The translations under genes and the position numbers were made by a program. From Streptococcus mitis (GTDB lineage Bacteria; Bacillota; Bacilli; Lactobacillales; Streptococcaceae), in NCBI GenBank assembly GCA_001560895.1, contig CP014326.1, positions 632,001-696,000 on the forward strand: 64,000 bases of DNA, read 5' to 3'. The notes beneath the pieces were generated by a model. It was not told where the DNA came from. It worked only from the letters and a program-made list of their open reading frames with translations, and did not search any database. This document shows positions 18,401-29,600 of this stretch, one piece after another; position 1 is the first letter of the stretch, and each line of letters opens with the position of its first letter.

Positions 18401-19809
18401 TTCGTACGAAAGAACCAACTAATACTATTGTCAAAGTCGCAGCTAAGGATAAAGTAGAAACAACAGAAATCCCATCACCTAAGAAATACGTAAAAGATGA
18501 TACACGCGACAAAGGCCAAGACAATGTAGAAGAAGCAGGCCAAGTAGGTTCACGTACAACAACAACTACTTACGAAGTAAATCCAGCAGATGGAACAATT
18601 ACAGAAAGAGTGGGAGAACCAGTAGTAGTAAATCCAACATCAACAATTGTCAAAGTTGCAGCGAAGGACAAAGTAGTAGAAACACTGATTGAACCAGAAG
18701 TGGAATACGTAAAAGATGTTGAAAAAGACTTCGGTACACCAGATCAGCGTACTGAGGGTGAAAAAGGTAAAACAATTACTACAACCACTTACGATGTAGA
18801 TCCAAAGGACGGTCATATCACAGAGCACGTTGGTAATCCAGTTGTAATCCCAGCAGGTAAGACAATCGTTAAAGTTGGTGCGAAAACTAAGGCTGAACAA
18901 TCTAAAGATCCTGAAGGTCGTGATGTGATTGATACCACTACCTATGAAGTTGATCCAAAAACAGGTAAGGTAACTCCGACAACAGTTCGAACATATGGAA
19001 CAACGAAAGAACCAAAAGTAGAGGTAGAACAAGATCCTAAGACAGGTGACGTTACAGTAACACCGAAGAAACCAGATGGCTCAACATACCCACCAGGAAC
19101 TAAGGTAGAAATCTCAGGCGAAGATGGTAAAGGTAAAGTAGCAAACAGTGATCTACCAGATGTAGAAAAACCAGGTATAGGTAAGACTACTGAGCCAGGT
19201 AAACCATCTGTGGAAGTTCCTAATGTAACAACTCCGCCTAAGGTAACAATTTTTGAAAATGGTCTATTACCAGATTCAATTGAATTGCCAGAGCTCATGA
19301 TTGAGGTTCGATGGATTGGTGAAGATGGAAATGGATTGAAACCATCCCTTAAGACAGGTAGTGAAAAGGATGCTGAACATGGATCAATTTCTGGATATGA
19401 ATTTGTACGAACTGTGATTGATGAAAATGAACCAGTAATGACTCACATTTTCAGAAAAGTAAGTTCAAACACAACTCCAATTCCAGTAACACCTGATACT
19501 AATGGAAATTCTAGTCACGATACGCCTGCGCTAACCACTCCAACTCCAGTTACGCCAGTAATACCTGATGCTAATGGAAATTCTGGTCAAGATACAGCTG
19601 TATCACCAACTCCAATTCCAGATGCAGTTACTCCGAATACAGATCAGGTAGATACTAAAACTACTGTTGATAACGGAGCTAAGTCAAATGATTCTCAAAC
19701 TGTATTACCAAATACAGGAACAGAATCAAATGCTACTCTTGCATCTCTAGGACTTCTTGGTATGCTAGGCGGTCTAGGACTTGCTTTTGGAAAGAAAAAA
19801 GAAGACTAA
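12484..19809 (+). CDS. Giant LPXTG surface protein with lipase-like domain and eleven 116-residue repeats
   Basis: The protein has 2441 residues. In order, it shows a YSIRK-type signal (FSIRK at 11-15, cleavage near 39), a low-complexity spacer to about 130, and a globular region about 130-500 with a calcium-loop DTDGDG (from D205). This region also has FRGTSD (from 320) and the serine-hydrolase elbow GHSLGG (367-372, Ser369). The elbow and flanking LYLT/YLVQRAMVEAYQ fit the Lipase_3 fold. From about 524 to 1800 there are eleven repeats of exactly 348 nt. Diverged G5-like repeats follow, then one copy of the DPKTGDVTVTPKKPDGS module used by the next two proteins, a MucBP-like domain (IEVRWIGEDGNG) and a linker. 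It ends with LPNTG at 2408, a membrane helix and KKKED. It would sit in the cell wall with the hydrolase domain held outward. Substrate and activity are unproven. Confidence 0.85.
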   Translation: MKDIFNKRQRFSIRKFSVGVASVLIGITLFTPSQGVLASTENNLATEIGANSEKENATPTVEKKEENQNSPENQDAIPSPVPKDTPIISTRTTELETSGDKENNSLTTRASVAGEDRSSAPAVRAASNPSEIKKYELTEEDAKKIKAGVIGSEGNKLDSLLLNGPELSPEAYTDNDYLKDKEELYIYEKGGKKYVGYNSHPLLEDTDGDGIIDSKEKPDEKLKWNVSERDMIMFMELSYRDDNYIDRVLDHKKPLTESELYKNNGDSRPRYEYMMMNKELGPYWERKKSYHTSSGLDAVLYETKSDFSYLPNGTAQVLAFRGTSDAKDIGTDITLGLGSNPQQGIDAENIMRELAKDKSITNLYLTGHSLGGYLVQRAMVEAYQLAYSDSRVMSSKDQQAYRNFYNNVLKKGTTFNAPKVRTNYFSSSEFWQKGLDSKKIAKSGKMTHYIVDNDSTISKGVSNDSDVVINVGRTSGGHSSRSYFEADMINRRSEFISGKRISLDRTGYQDKKIATAKSVEKVGETVVYSKRGDDIIKSTTVSIKDPDTGQITKNTLNEVFKKDGAKSTVVVTSLEPIVRYEKDATRPKGEANVTTAGTSGARTVTTTYTVNPTDGSLVSHEEPAVVVPSKPTVVKVPAKDEVEYLKEGDDVVKKTTTYEVNASTGNLAPTEKKEIFKQNGAKAKFVVTPIQPSVRYEKDSTRARGGENVTIAGTPGTRTVTITYTVNPTNGRLIPHEGKPVIKSSIPTVVKVPAKDEVEYLKEGDNVVKKTTSYAVNASTGTLTPTEKKEIFKQNGAKAKVVVTPLQPSVRYDKDATRARGGENVTIAGTPGTRTVTTTYTVNPTNGRLIPHEGKPVIKSSISTVVKVPAKDEVEYLKEGDNVVKKTTSYAVNASTGTLTPTEKKEIFKQNSAKSTVVVTPIEPSVRYEKDTTRAKGEANVTIAGTSGARTVTTTYTVNPTDGSLIPHEGKPVIKSSTTTVVKVPAQDEVEYLKEGDDVVKKTTSYAVNASTGTLTPTEKKEIFKQNGAKAKVVVTPLEPSVRYDKDATRARGGENVTVAGTPGTSTVTTTYTVNPTDGSLIPHEELAVVVPSKPTVVRVPAQDEVEYLKEGDDVVKKTTSYAVNASTGALTPTEKKEIFKQNGVKATVVVTPLQPSVRYDKDATRARGGENVTIVGTQGTSTLTTTYTVNPTDGSLIPQEGQPVIKPSTPTVVKVPAKDEVEYLKEGDDVVKKTTSYAVNASTGNLTPTEKKEIFKQSGAKSTVVVTQLEPSVRYEKDVTRAKGETNVTTDGTPGTRTVTTTYTVNPTDGSLIPHEGQPVIKPSTPTVVKVSAKDEVEYLKEGDNVVKKTTSYAVNSSTGALTPTEKKEIFKQNGAKSTVAVTKLEPSVRYEKDATKAKGEDNVTTVGTPGTSTVTTTYTVNPADGSLIPYEGQPVTIPSTPTVVKVPAKDEVEYLKEGDDVVKKTITYAVNASTGALTPTEKKEIFKQNGAKSTVAVTKLEPSVRYEKDATRAKGGANVTVAGTSGTRTVTTTYTVNPTDGSLIPHEEPAVVVPAKPTVVKVPAQDEVEYLKEGDDVVKKTTSYQVNASTGALTPTEKKEVFKQNGAKSTVVVTSLEPSVRYEKDATKAKGEANVTTAGTPGTRTVTTTYTVNPADGSLIPHEGKPVIKLSTPTVVKVPAKDEVEYLKDGDDVVKKTTSYQVNSSTGALTPTVRKDITSPNGAKSTVVVTSLEPSVRYEKDATRAKGEANVTVAGTPGTRTVTTTYAVNPTDGSLIPHEGQPVIKLSTTTVVKVSAKDEVVETPIEPEVEYVKDVEKDFGTPDQRTEGEKGKTVTITAYDVDSKDGHITEHVGNPVFIPAGKIIVKVGAKTKVEQTKDSEGRDVIDTTTYEVNPKTGKVTPTTVRTYGTTKEPTVEKRVVTSPVVYEKDGTKEKGTAPTTVKGEDGEDTVTTIYTVDPNTGKITASEGQPVRTKEPTNTIVKVAAKDKVETTEIPSPKKYVKDDTRDKGQDNVEEAGQVGSRTTTTTYEVNPADGTITERVGEPVVVNPTSTIVKVAAKDKVVETLIEPEVEYVKDVEKDFGTPDQRTEGEKGKTITTTTYDVDPKDGHITEHVGNPVVIPAGKTIVKVGAKTKAEQSKDPEGRDVIDTTTYEVDPKTGKVTPTTVRTYGTTKEPKVEVEQDPKTGDVTVTPKKPDGSTYPPGTKVEISGEDGKGKVANSDLPDVEKPGIGKTTEPGKPSVEVPNVTTPPKVTIFENGLLPDSIELPELMIEVRWIGEDGNGLKPSLKTGSEKDAEHGSISGYEFVRTVIDENEPVMTHIFRKVSSNTTPIPVTPDTNGNSSHDTPALTTPTPVTPVIPDANGNSGQDTAVSPTPIPDAVTPNTDQVDTKTTVDNGAKSNDSQTVLPNTGTESNATLASLGLLGMLGGLGLAFGKKKED
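14053..17880 (+). repeat. Eleven tandem 348-nt repeats in the first giant gene
   Basis: The landmark GATGAGGTTGAATACCTC recurs at 14401, 14749, 15097, 15445, 15793, 16141, 16489, 16837, 17185 and 17533, always exactly 348 nt apart. The series ends at 17881, and the first unit (from 14053) is diverged. Each 116-residue unit has two similar halves, around KKTTSYAVNASTG and RTVTTTYTVNPTDG, like G5/E beta-strand modules of bacterial stalk proteins. Confidence 0.9.
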
Positions 19810-19875
19810 AGTTAAAATGTAGTCAAAATCTGAACTGTTCATTGTTAAGTGAACAATGAATGTAAAAGATAAAGA

Positions 19876-19917
19876 AACGGCCTTGTTCCTCATTTCAAGA
19901 GGTACAAGGTTGTTTTT
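19876..19917 (+). terminator. Terminator of the first giant gene
   Basis: AACGGCCTTGT (19876-19886) pairs with ACAAGGTTGTT (19904-19914) using two G-U pairs, with inner CCTC/GAGG, then TTT. The homologous hairpin behind the second giant gene keeps the pairing with different bases. Confidence 0.7.
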
Positions 19918-20000
19918 GTATTCTAGAAAAAGTAGATATCAATATTCGTACTTAGAGATCATGGGTTGAAATAAAATATGTACAAATGGATTAGGAATTT

Positions 20001-20104
20001 ATACTCAATGAAAATCAAAGAGCAAACTAGGAAGCTAGCCGAAGGCTATACTTGAGTACGGCAAGCTGAATCTGACGTGGTTTGAAGAGATTTTCGAAGA
20101 GTAT
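20001..20104 (+). repeat. RUP element, copy 1
   Basis: The 104-nt unit begins ATACTCAATGAAAATCAAAG and ends GATTTTCGAAGAGTAT; the ends are inverted repeats. It matches the Repeat Unit of Pneumococcus type, thought to be a non-autonomous relative of IS630-Spn1. It lies in the 813-nt gap between giant genes 1 and 2. Confidence 0.8.
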
Positions 20105-20481
20105 TAGATTAATTTTTAAAAATGAATTAGAGGGCATGTTATACTATTTTAGCTTCAATCTGCGATACTCATTTGAAATCAAGGTTCCCCTTTTGTTGAT
20201 AGACTATTCAAGAAATATTGTTGTATAAGTATATGCTTTAAAATTATAGGTGCAAGGAACCAATGATAGGATTTTTAATTAAAACTATTATATATTTGTT
20301 TTTTAAGGAAGAAATTTATTTTTTTGATTTTGTAATAATATAAATTTATATTTATAGGATATATCTGAAGAATATTTTAAAATTAAGGATGGGATATTTA
20401 TCGTTATTCAGAGTTGTTTTTAATTATTATATATTTACTGATTACGCTTTCTTTGGATTGCTTGCGTTTATACTATTTTGA
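20105..20481. other. AT-rich spacer without a recognised gene
   Basis: A stretch of about 380 nt between RUP copy 1 and the promoter of the second giant gene. It has no convincing reading frame, RNA gene or repeat that I can see. Confidence 0.6.
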
Positions 20482-20510
20482 TTGATTAAATATATTGAAA
20501 GTGGTATAAT
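20482..20510 (+). promoter_or_regulatory. Promoter of the second giant gene
   Basis: TTGATT (20482-20487), a 17-nt spacer ending TGG, then TATAAT (20505-20510). It is homologous to the promoter at 32432-32460. Confidence 0.75.
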
Positions 20511-20622
20511 CTAGCTGTCAAAACTATGATGTGAAATGTCTATCATAGTGGTTTTTATTGTTTTATTCCCAGAGGGAATATTGCTTTTAATTTGATTTTG
20601 TATTTTAACATAAGGAGGAACA
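20511..20622 (+). promoter_or_regulatory. Structured 5' leader of the second giant gene
   Basis: Two hairpins are visible: ACTATGAT/ATCATAGT (20523-20530 with 20542-20549), followed by GGTTTTTATTGTTTTATT, and TATTCCC/GGGAATA (20564-20580) with a 3-nt loop. The segment TTTAATTTGATTTTG and the ribosome binding site AAGGAGGAACA are shared with the third giant gene. The first hairpin plus T-rich run resembles a weak attenuator. Confidence 0.5.
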
Positions 20623-23600
20623 ATGGAAAATAAATCAAATTCACTTAATAGAATCAAGCGCCAGCAACGTGAAAAAGTTTTGCGCTTTTCTATTCGTAAG
20701 TATAGTTTCGGTGCCGCTTCAGTTGCTGTTGCAGCGCTGATGTTTTTAGGTGCCCGCGTTGCGAGTGCGGATAGTCTAGTTGACAAGACTTCACAACTTA
20801 ATGCGGGTGTAGTGAACCCTAAGGATAAGGTTGATTTGCCTGAGGATGTTACAGAATCTACTGCAAACAAAGTAGATGAAGGACATAAATCTCCAGAAAA
20901 TCAAGTGCCTGCAGTTCCTGCAAATAACGCGCCTACAGTTGATAAAGCCAAGTTAAGAAAAGTAGTTGAAGAATTAAATGCTCTTCTTTCAACTAAATTA
21001 AACCTTGACGAGTCAGTAGTATCACCTGTCAAAGATAGACTTCAAAAAGGGAAAGAAGCCCTAGAAAGTTCTGAGCTAGCTCAAAAGGATATTGATAAGC
21101 TTGCGGAACTCTTGTCTAAAGATGTGACAGTCGTATCAGCTGCTAAGGAAGCAACTGAGGTTCAAGTAGATAAACAAGTAGATAAACAAGTAGATAAACA
21201 AGTAGATAAAACTGAGAAGCAAGCTGATAACCTAGCCAACCAATCTTCTCCTGAAGTAAGCGCAAGCGAAGAGAGCCAAACTGTATCAGCTAAAAAAGAT
21301 GCTTTGAAAGTATCTGTAGATCAATTGAAGGCAGCAGTTCTGGAATTGCCTGAGCAGGAGACTAGCAAAGAAGTTCTTGAAAAAGCCAATGAACTATTGG
21401 GCTTAGCCCAAGGTGTTCTTGAAAATACAACAGTTTCTCTGAATGAAGTTGAAGATATGAACAAACTTGTGAAGAGAATGTTTAACTCTGTTAAAAACGC
21501 TACAACGCGTTTGAGTTCAGGTTCTCATGATCCGCGTAATGGCAAGAGCATGGGTCAAGGAACAGGTGGAAGAGCTGCAACGGTATCTTCAAGATGGACC
21601 AATCAAGACAATCTATTATCTTATCAACGTTTCTATGGAAGTGATAGAGATGGGAATAAGAGGAATAACGACAGACAATTCGTAGAGCAAAAAGTGGATA
21701 TGACCGGTCGAATTGAGACGATTGATGGGCAAAAATATGTAGTTTACGATGTGTTCTTTAATAATAACGGTCAAAACATAGCTGAACATAGTTATCAACA
21801 GGCATATAGACTATTGTTGCAACCTAAAATCTTAGATTTGCAACCTAACGGATATTATAAAACAGACGCTATTAGAGATTTATACTTTGAAATCTATCGT
21901 AGAAATAATCAAAATGAAGGTGGGACACTCTCACAAAATCCAGAGAAATTTCATCTTGAAAGGAAACTGAATTACCACTTTGCAAATGATAATGAGCGAA
22001 GTCAGAATGGATTTACCTATTTTAACAGTGCAGGTGTCCGTGCATCAGGAGATCATTGGAAAGATATGAGGGATATCTTTAAGGCGAATCAATATGAGCC
22101 TGATTTGGAAAAGGCTGTAAAATTAGAAGGGAATCACAAAGACAAGAGTTATGGGTTAGGATTGAAAACTAACGATAAAACAGCTGCTGTTCATATGCAT
22201 CTAAAAGCAAAATTAAGACCAGATGTAACGGATGAAGAAGTTAGACAAGCATTTACTATAGGTGTTGCAAGCAGTTTTGGTCTGACAACGCACCAATCCT
22301 ATACTTTCGTGTCAGGGAAAGAACCTAATGAAAATGTAGAACCGACTGTTAAACAAAGTACAAAATACCCTATTATCGGTAAAGAGGTTACAAAAAAAGT
22401 TGGAGAATCTCTTGGAAATTTAAATAAACCAGTAGAAATTGGTTTTGTAACGGGTAAGGATGGAAGTACAAGTTTTCCTAACAACACGTCTTGGGATTGG
22501 CCAGATGGACAACCAAATACTGGTACAGCAGGAGTATTCAAGCGTCAAGTAAAAGCTACCTACAGCGACAATACTTCAAATACTACTACTGCTACATTAA
22601 AGGTTATTCCACATAAACCTGCTATTGATCAAAGCTCTGTAAATGAAAAAGCAGGGAAGACTGGGCAAGAGGTTACTGTAAATGTCGGAAACGGAGTGCC
22701 AGATGGTTCGACAGTGAATCTTTACGAAGGTAAGACACTTATCGGAACTGGAAAAACTACTGGAGGCACTGCGAAAATCACAGTTGAAGGAGCTCTACCA
22801 GAAAAGCCTATTACAGCTGAAACAGTTGTGAATAATGGTGAAACAGTAACTTCTGAACGTAGTACTCCTGTAAAACCAACCCCTGAACGAGATACCCAAA
22901 AACCTACATTAGAAATTTCACGAAAAAGCCAAACAGTAGTAGAAGGTGAAAAAGTAACCTTCACAATAACAGCAAGAGATAATAAAGTTGTTACGATAGA
23001 AGGTAAAGATTTCACTGACAAATATGGTGATAGACTTCTTTCTCGTCAAGCAACAAATAATAAGGTAAAGATTACTGACACTGAAAAAATAATTGAAATT
23101 ACTATTACAACTAAGAAAGAAGACGTTGGTAAACCACATGAGATTACTTTCGGAGCTCATGATGATGCAGGTAATAAAGCTGACCCTGTAAAATTTACTT
23201 TCAATGTAACACCACGTGATAACCAAAAACCAATCGTTGAGGTTGGCGGAATTCGTTTAACAGAAAATGAACCACAATCTGCTCAATTTTATGTCTATCG
23301 TGGAGCTACATTTAATCCAACTGTGAAAGCCTGGGATAATTCAGGTAACATTACTTCTATGAGTGTTGAGAACTTACCAAATGGATCTAAAGTTCAAACT
23401 TATACACCTCAAACTGGGAAAGATGGAAGTACGGAAGATAAAAAATACACTACGAGCCTATCTACAGGAACAGTAGCGGATACACAGACACTAGGAGATC
23501 ACGTAGCTAAGTTCAAAATTTCTGATGGTGTAAATAGTGCTACCTATCTGATGAAGTATAAAGTTGTCGATGTTGTTGTAGAAAACACACCTAAGACAGT

Positions 23601-26600
23601 CGAATTAAACAGCAAGTCAGGTGATCCAAATGAATACCTAAATACAGCTGGTAAGCAAGACAAGTCAGGTAAACCAGTTGTAGAATCGCAAGCAGATGTC
23701 CACTTCCCAGGAGGAATGAAATTCCGTTGGGACGATGCTAAAGGATCAGATACGAATTTAACTTTATCTAAAGTAGGAAAGCAAACTCATAAAGCGATTG
23801 CGGTGTTCCCTAAAAATCCAAGTCAGCGTGGTAGTGTCCAAGTATTTGCACCAGAAAAAGCTGAGAGAAATGTTGTTTTCAATGTAGTGGATAATGAAAA
23901 ACCAAAAGCAAGTCTAAATGGAAAAGAGTTATCAGAAACTGCTAATGAACCAATCTTTACAGTTTATCGTGGAGCTACATTTAACCCAGAGCTAAAAGTA
24001 TCGGATAACTCTGGTGTGATTTCTAAAGTAGAAGTTAAGGGAGGACTTCCAAAAGGAGTGAATCCATCTACATTTACAGCTCAAACAGGAAAAACTGAAG
24101 CAACTCCATATGCAGAGCGTTTATCTTCAGGAGCTGTATTGGATACTGAAACTTTAGGAGTACATGAATCAACTATTCATGTAGAAGGAAGTAATCCTTC
24201 AGATAGCCGTGATTTCAAATTCAAGTACCGCGTAGTTGATATTGAAACGAAAAATGTTGATAAAAATGGTATCGCAAAAGTACCAGTTGCTTCAACATTA
24301 AATAAAGATAATAGTTCTAAAAATATTGATGCGCATAACTATCTGAAAGTAGTCGATAGTGAAGATAAAGCAGATCGTGGTAACAATTATTTACCAAGTG
24401 GTATGACTTGGACATGGAAAGACAGAAACGGCGTTAATAAAGATCGAGGAACAACACTTGACAATTCAGGTAAATATACTCGAACTGCAACAGCAATCTT
24501 CCCAGGCACTAAAGCTAATAATATGACAGATGATACTAGCACGACCAGAGATGTATTTGCACCAGCAGAAATCAAGCGTAAAGTAATTCTAGCAGTAACA
24601 CCAACAGCACCTACCGTAGAAGGTAAAGAGAATGGTAGTGTAACAATTACCCCACCAAAACAACCTGATAGTACTAATCAACAAGATATTGATAAAATTA
24701 CTCTTACTTATACACCGACAGGTAAAACAAGTCCAGAAACTGTAACAGTTACGAAATCTGGAAGCAAATGGACTGTAAATGGTAAGTCTGATGATAAAGT
24801 ATCAGTATCACCTGAAGGAGTTGTAACAATTTCTGATGCTGAAATTGCAGATAAAACAGAAGTAACTGCAAAAGTTTCTAAGAACATTGATGGTGTACTT
24901 ACTCTTGAGAGTCCTGTAGCTAGAGGAACAGCAAATGGACCTTTAGCAGCTGAGGTTACAAACCCAGCACCAGTTCCGGAAAAAGCACAAATTACACCAG
25001 TTACAGTTGTGACACCAAACAAACCAGGTTCAAGCATTACAGTAGATGGCCCAGTAAATGGTTTAACAGTAGATGATGAAGGTAAACTTAAAGGAAAACC
25101 AGAGGTAAATGATTGGAAACCAAAAGAAGAAGAACGCACAGTCGAAATTCCGGTTAAAGTTACAAAAGGTGGCGAGACAGTTACTGTGAAAGTTCCAGTT
25201 CCAATTTTACGCGATACAGATGGAGACGGTATTCCAGATAAAGAAGATTCAGATGATGACAATGATGGAATTCCAGATGAGGAAGAAATCAAAAATGGAA
25301 CAGATCCAAAAACACCAACAACTCAAACTCCAGTTGAGATTGAAATTACTCCACAACCAAATGGAGATGCGATTGTAACGCCTAAGAAACCAGGAGGAGG
25401 AACATATCCACCAGGTACTAAGGTAGAAATCCCAGGTGAAGATGGAAACACAATTACTGTTGAAATCGGTAAAGATGGTTCAGGTAAAGTACCAAATGAC
25501 AAACTTCCTAAGAAAGCTGTCCCAGGTACAGGAACAGTAACAGAACCGAACAAGAAACCATCACAACCAGTGAATGTAACAACACCAGCTCGTAAGACAC
25601 CAACAATAGAGTTGAAACCAGATCCTAAGACAGGTGACGTTACAGTAACACCGCAGAGACCAGGAGGAGGAACATATCCACCAGGAACTACGGTAGAAAT
25701 CCCAGGTGAAGATGGTCCAATCACTGTTGAAATCGGTAAAGATGGTTCAGGTAAAGTACCAAATGATAAACTTCCTAAGAAAGATGTTCCAGGTACAGGT
25801 AAGATTACAGAACCAGGTAAACCAGCTGTGGAAGTTCCTAATGTAACAACACCAGCTAAGGTAACACCAGAAACACCAGAAACTGAAAAACCAGTTGAGA
25901 TTGAAATTACTCCACAACCAAATGGAGATGCGATTGTAACGCCTAAGAAACCAGGAGGAGGAACATATCCACCAGGTACTAAGGTAGAAATCCCAGGTGA
26001 AGATGGAAACACAATTACTGTTGAAATCGGTAAAGACGGTTCAGGTAAAGTACCAAATGACAAACTTCCTAAGAAAGCTGTCCCAGGTACAGGAACAGTA
26101 ACAGAACCGAACAAGAAACCATCACAACCAGTGAATGTAACAACACCAGCTCGTAAGACACCAACAATAGAGTTGAAACCAGATCCTAAGACAGGTGACG
26201 TTACAGTAACACCGCAGAGACCAGGAGGAGGAACATATCCACCAGGAACTACGGTAGAAATCCCAGGTGAAGATGGTCCAATCACTGTTGAAATCGGTAA
26301 AGATGGTAAAGGTAAAGTACCAAATGATAAACTTCCTAAGAAAGATGTTCCAGGTACAGGTAAGATTACAGAACCAGGTAAACCAGCTGTGGAAGTTCCT
26401 AATGTAACAACACCAGCTAAGGTAACACCAGAAACACCAGAAACTGAAAAACCAGTTGAGATTGAAATTACTCCACAACCAAATGGAGATGCGATTGTAA
26501 CGCCTAAGAAACCAGGAGGAGGAACATATCCACCAGGTACTAAGGTAGAAATCCCAGGTGAAGATGGAAACACAATTACTGTTGAAATCGGTAAAGACGG

Positions 26601-29600
26601 TTCAGGTAAAGTACCAAATGACAAACTTCCTAAGAAAGCTGTCCCAGGTACAGGAACAGTAACAGAACCGAACAAGAAACCATCACAACCAGTGAATGTA
26701 ACAACACCAGCTCGTAAGACACCAACAATAGAGTTGAAACCAGATCCTAAGACAGGTGACGTTACAGTAACACCGCAGAGACCAGGAGGAGGAACATATC
26801 CACCAGGAACTACGGTAGAAATCCCAGGTGAAGATGGTCCAATCACTGTTGAAATCGGTAAAGATGGTTCAGGTAAAGTACCAAATGATAAACTTCCTAA
26901 GAAAGATGTTCCAGGTACAGGTAAGATTACAGAACCAGGTAAACCAGCTGTGGAAGTTCCTAATGTAACAACACCAGCTAAGGTCACACCAGAAACACCA
27001 GAAACTGAAAAACCAGTTGAGATTGAAATTACTCCACAACCAAATGGAGATGCGATTGTAACGCCTAAGAAACCAGGAGGAGGAACATATCCACCAGGTA
27101 CTAAGGTAGAAATCCCAGGTGAAGATGGAAACATAATTACTGTTGAAATCGGTAAAGACGGTTCAGGTAAAGTACCAAATGACAAACTTCCTAAGAAAGC
27201 TGTCCCAGGTACAGGAACAGTAACAGAACCGAACAAGAAACCATCACAACCAGTGAATGTAACAACACCAGCTCGTAAGACACCAACAATAGAGTTGAAA
27301 CCAGATCCTAAGACAGGTGACGTTACAGTAACACCGCAGAGACCAGGAGGAGGAACATATCCACCAGGAACTACGGTAGAAATCCCAGGTGAAGATGGTC
27401 CAATCACTGTTGAAATCGGTAAAGATGGTAAAGGTAAAGTACCAAATGATAAACTTCCTAAGAAAGATGTTCCAGGTACAGGTAAGATTACAGAACCAGG
27501 TAAACCAGCTGTGGAAGTTCCTAATGTAACAACACCAGCTAAGGTAACACCAGAAACACCAGAAACTGAAAAACCAGTTGAGATTGAAATTACTCCACAA
27601 CCAAATGGAGATGCGATTGTAACGCCTAAGAAACCAGGAGGAGGAACATATCCACCAGGTACTAAGGTAGAAATCCCAGGTGAAGATGGAAACACAATTA
27701 CTGTTGAAATCGGTAAAGATGGTTCAGGTAAAGTACCAAATGACAAACTTCCTAAGAAAGCTGTCCCAGGTACAGGAACAGTAACAGAACCGAACAAGAA
27801 ACCATCACAACCAGTGAATGTAACAACACCAGCTCGTAAGACACCAACAATAGAGTTGAAACCAGATCCTAAGACAGGTGACGTTACAGTAACACCGCAG
27901 AGACCAGGAGGAGGAACATATCCACCAGGAACTACGGTAGAAATCCCAGGTGAAGATGGTCCAATCACTGTTGAAATCGGTAAAGATGGTAAAGGTAAAG
28001 TACCAAATGATAAACTTCCTAAGAAAGATGTTCCAGGTACAGGTAAGATTACAGAACCAGGTAAACCAGCTGTGGAAGTTCCTAATGTAACAACACCAGC
28101 TAAGGTAACACCAGAAACACCAGAAACTGAAAAACCAGTTGAGATTGAAATTACTCCACAACCAAATGGAGATGCGATTGTAACGCCTAAGAAACCAGGA
28201 GGAGGAACATATCCACCAGGTACTAAGGTAGAAATCCCAGGTGAAGATGGAAACACAATTACTGTTGAAATCGGTAAAGATGGTTCAGGTAAAGTACCAA
28301 ATGACAAACTTCCTAAGAAAGCTGTCCCAGGTACAGGAACAGTAACAGAACCGAACAAGAAACCATCACAACCAGTGAATGTAACAACACCAGCTCGTAA
28401 GACACCAACAATAGAGTTGAAACCAGATCCTAAGACAGGTGACGTTACAGTAACACCGCAGAGACCAGGAGGAGGAACATATCCACCAGGAACTACGGTA
28501 GAAATCCCAGGTGAAGATGGTCCAATCACTGTTGAAATCGGTAAAGATGGTAAAGGTAAAGTACCAAATGATAAACTTCCTAAGAAAGATGTTCCAGGTA
28601 CAGGTAAGATTACAGAACCAGGTAAACCAGCTGTGGAAGTTCCTAATGTAACAACACCAGCTAAGGTAACACCAGAAACACCAGAAACTGAAAAACCAGT
28701 TGAGATTGAAATTACTCCACAACCAAATGGAGATGCGATTGTAACGCCTAAGAAACCAGGAGGAGGAACATATCCACCAGGTACTAAGGTAGAAATCCCA
28801 GGTGAAGATGGAAACACAATTACTGTTGAAATCGGTAAAGACGGTTCAGGTAAAGTACCAAATGACAAACTTCCTAAGAAAGCTGTCCCAGGTACAGGAA
28901 CAGTAACAGAACCGAACAAGAAACCATCACAACCAGTGAATGTAACAACACCAGCTCGTAAGACACCAACAATAGAGTTGAAACCAGATCCTAAGACAGG
29001 TGACGTTACAGTAACACCGCAGAGACCAGGAGGAGGAACATATCCACCAGGAACTACGGTAGAAATCCCAGGTGAAGATGGTCCAATCACTGTTGAAATC
29101 GGTAAAGATGGTAAAGGTAAAGTACCAAATGATAAACTTCCTAAGAAAGATGTTCCAGGTACAGGTAAGATTACAGAACCAGGTAAACCAGCTGTGGAAG
29201 TTCCTAATGTAACAACACCAGCTAAGGTAACACCAGAAACACCAGAAACTGAAAAACCAGTTGAGATTGAAATTACTCCACAACCAAATGGAGATGCGAT
29301 TGTAACGCCTAAGAAACCAGGAGGAGGAACATATCCACCAGGTACTAAGGTAGAAATCCCAGGTGAAGATGGAAACACAATTACTGTTGAAATCGGTAAA
29401 GATGGTTCAGGTAAAGTACCAAATGACAAACTTCCTAAGAAAGCTATCCCAGGTACAGGAACAGTAACAGAACCGAACAAGAAACCATCACAACCAGTGG
29501 ATGTAACAACACCAGCTCGTAAGACACCAACACTAGATGTTGAACAAGATCCTAAGACAGGTGATGTTACAGTAACACCGCAGAGACCAGGAGGAGGAAC

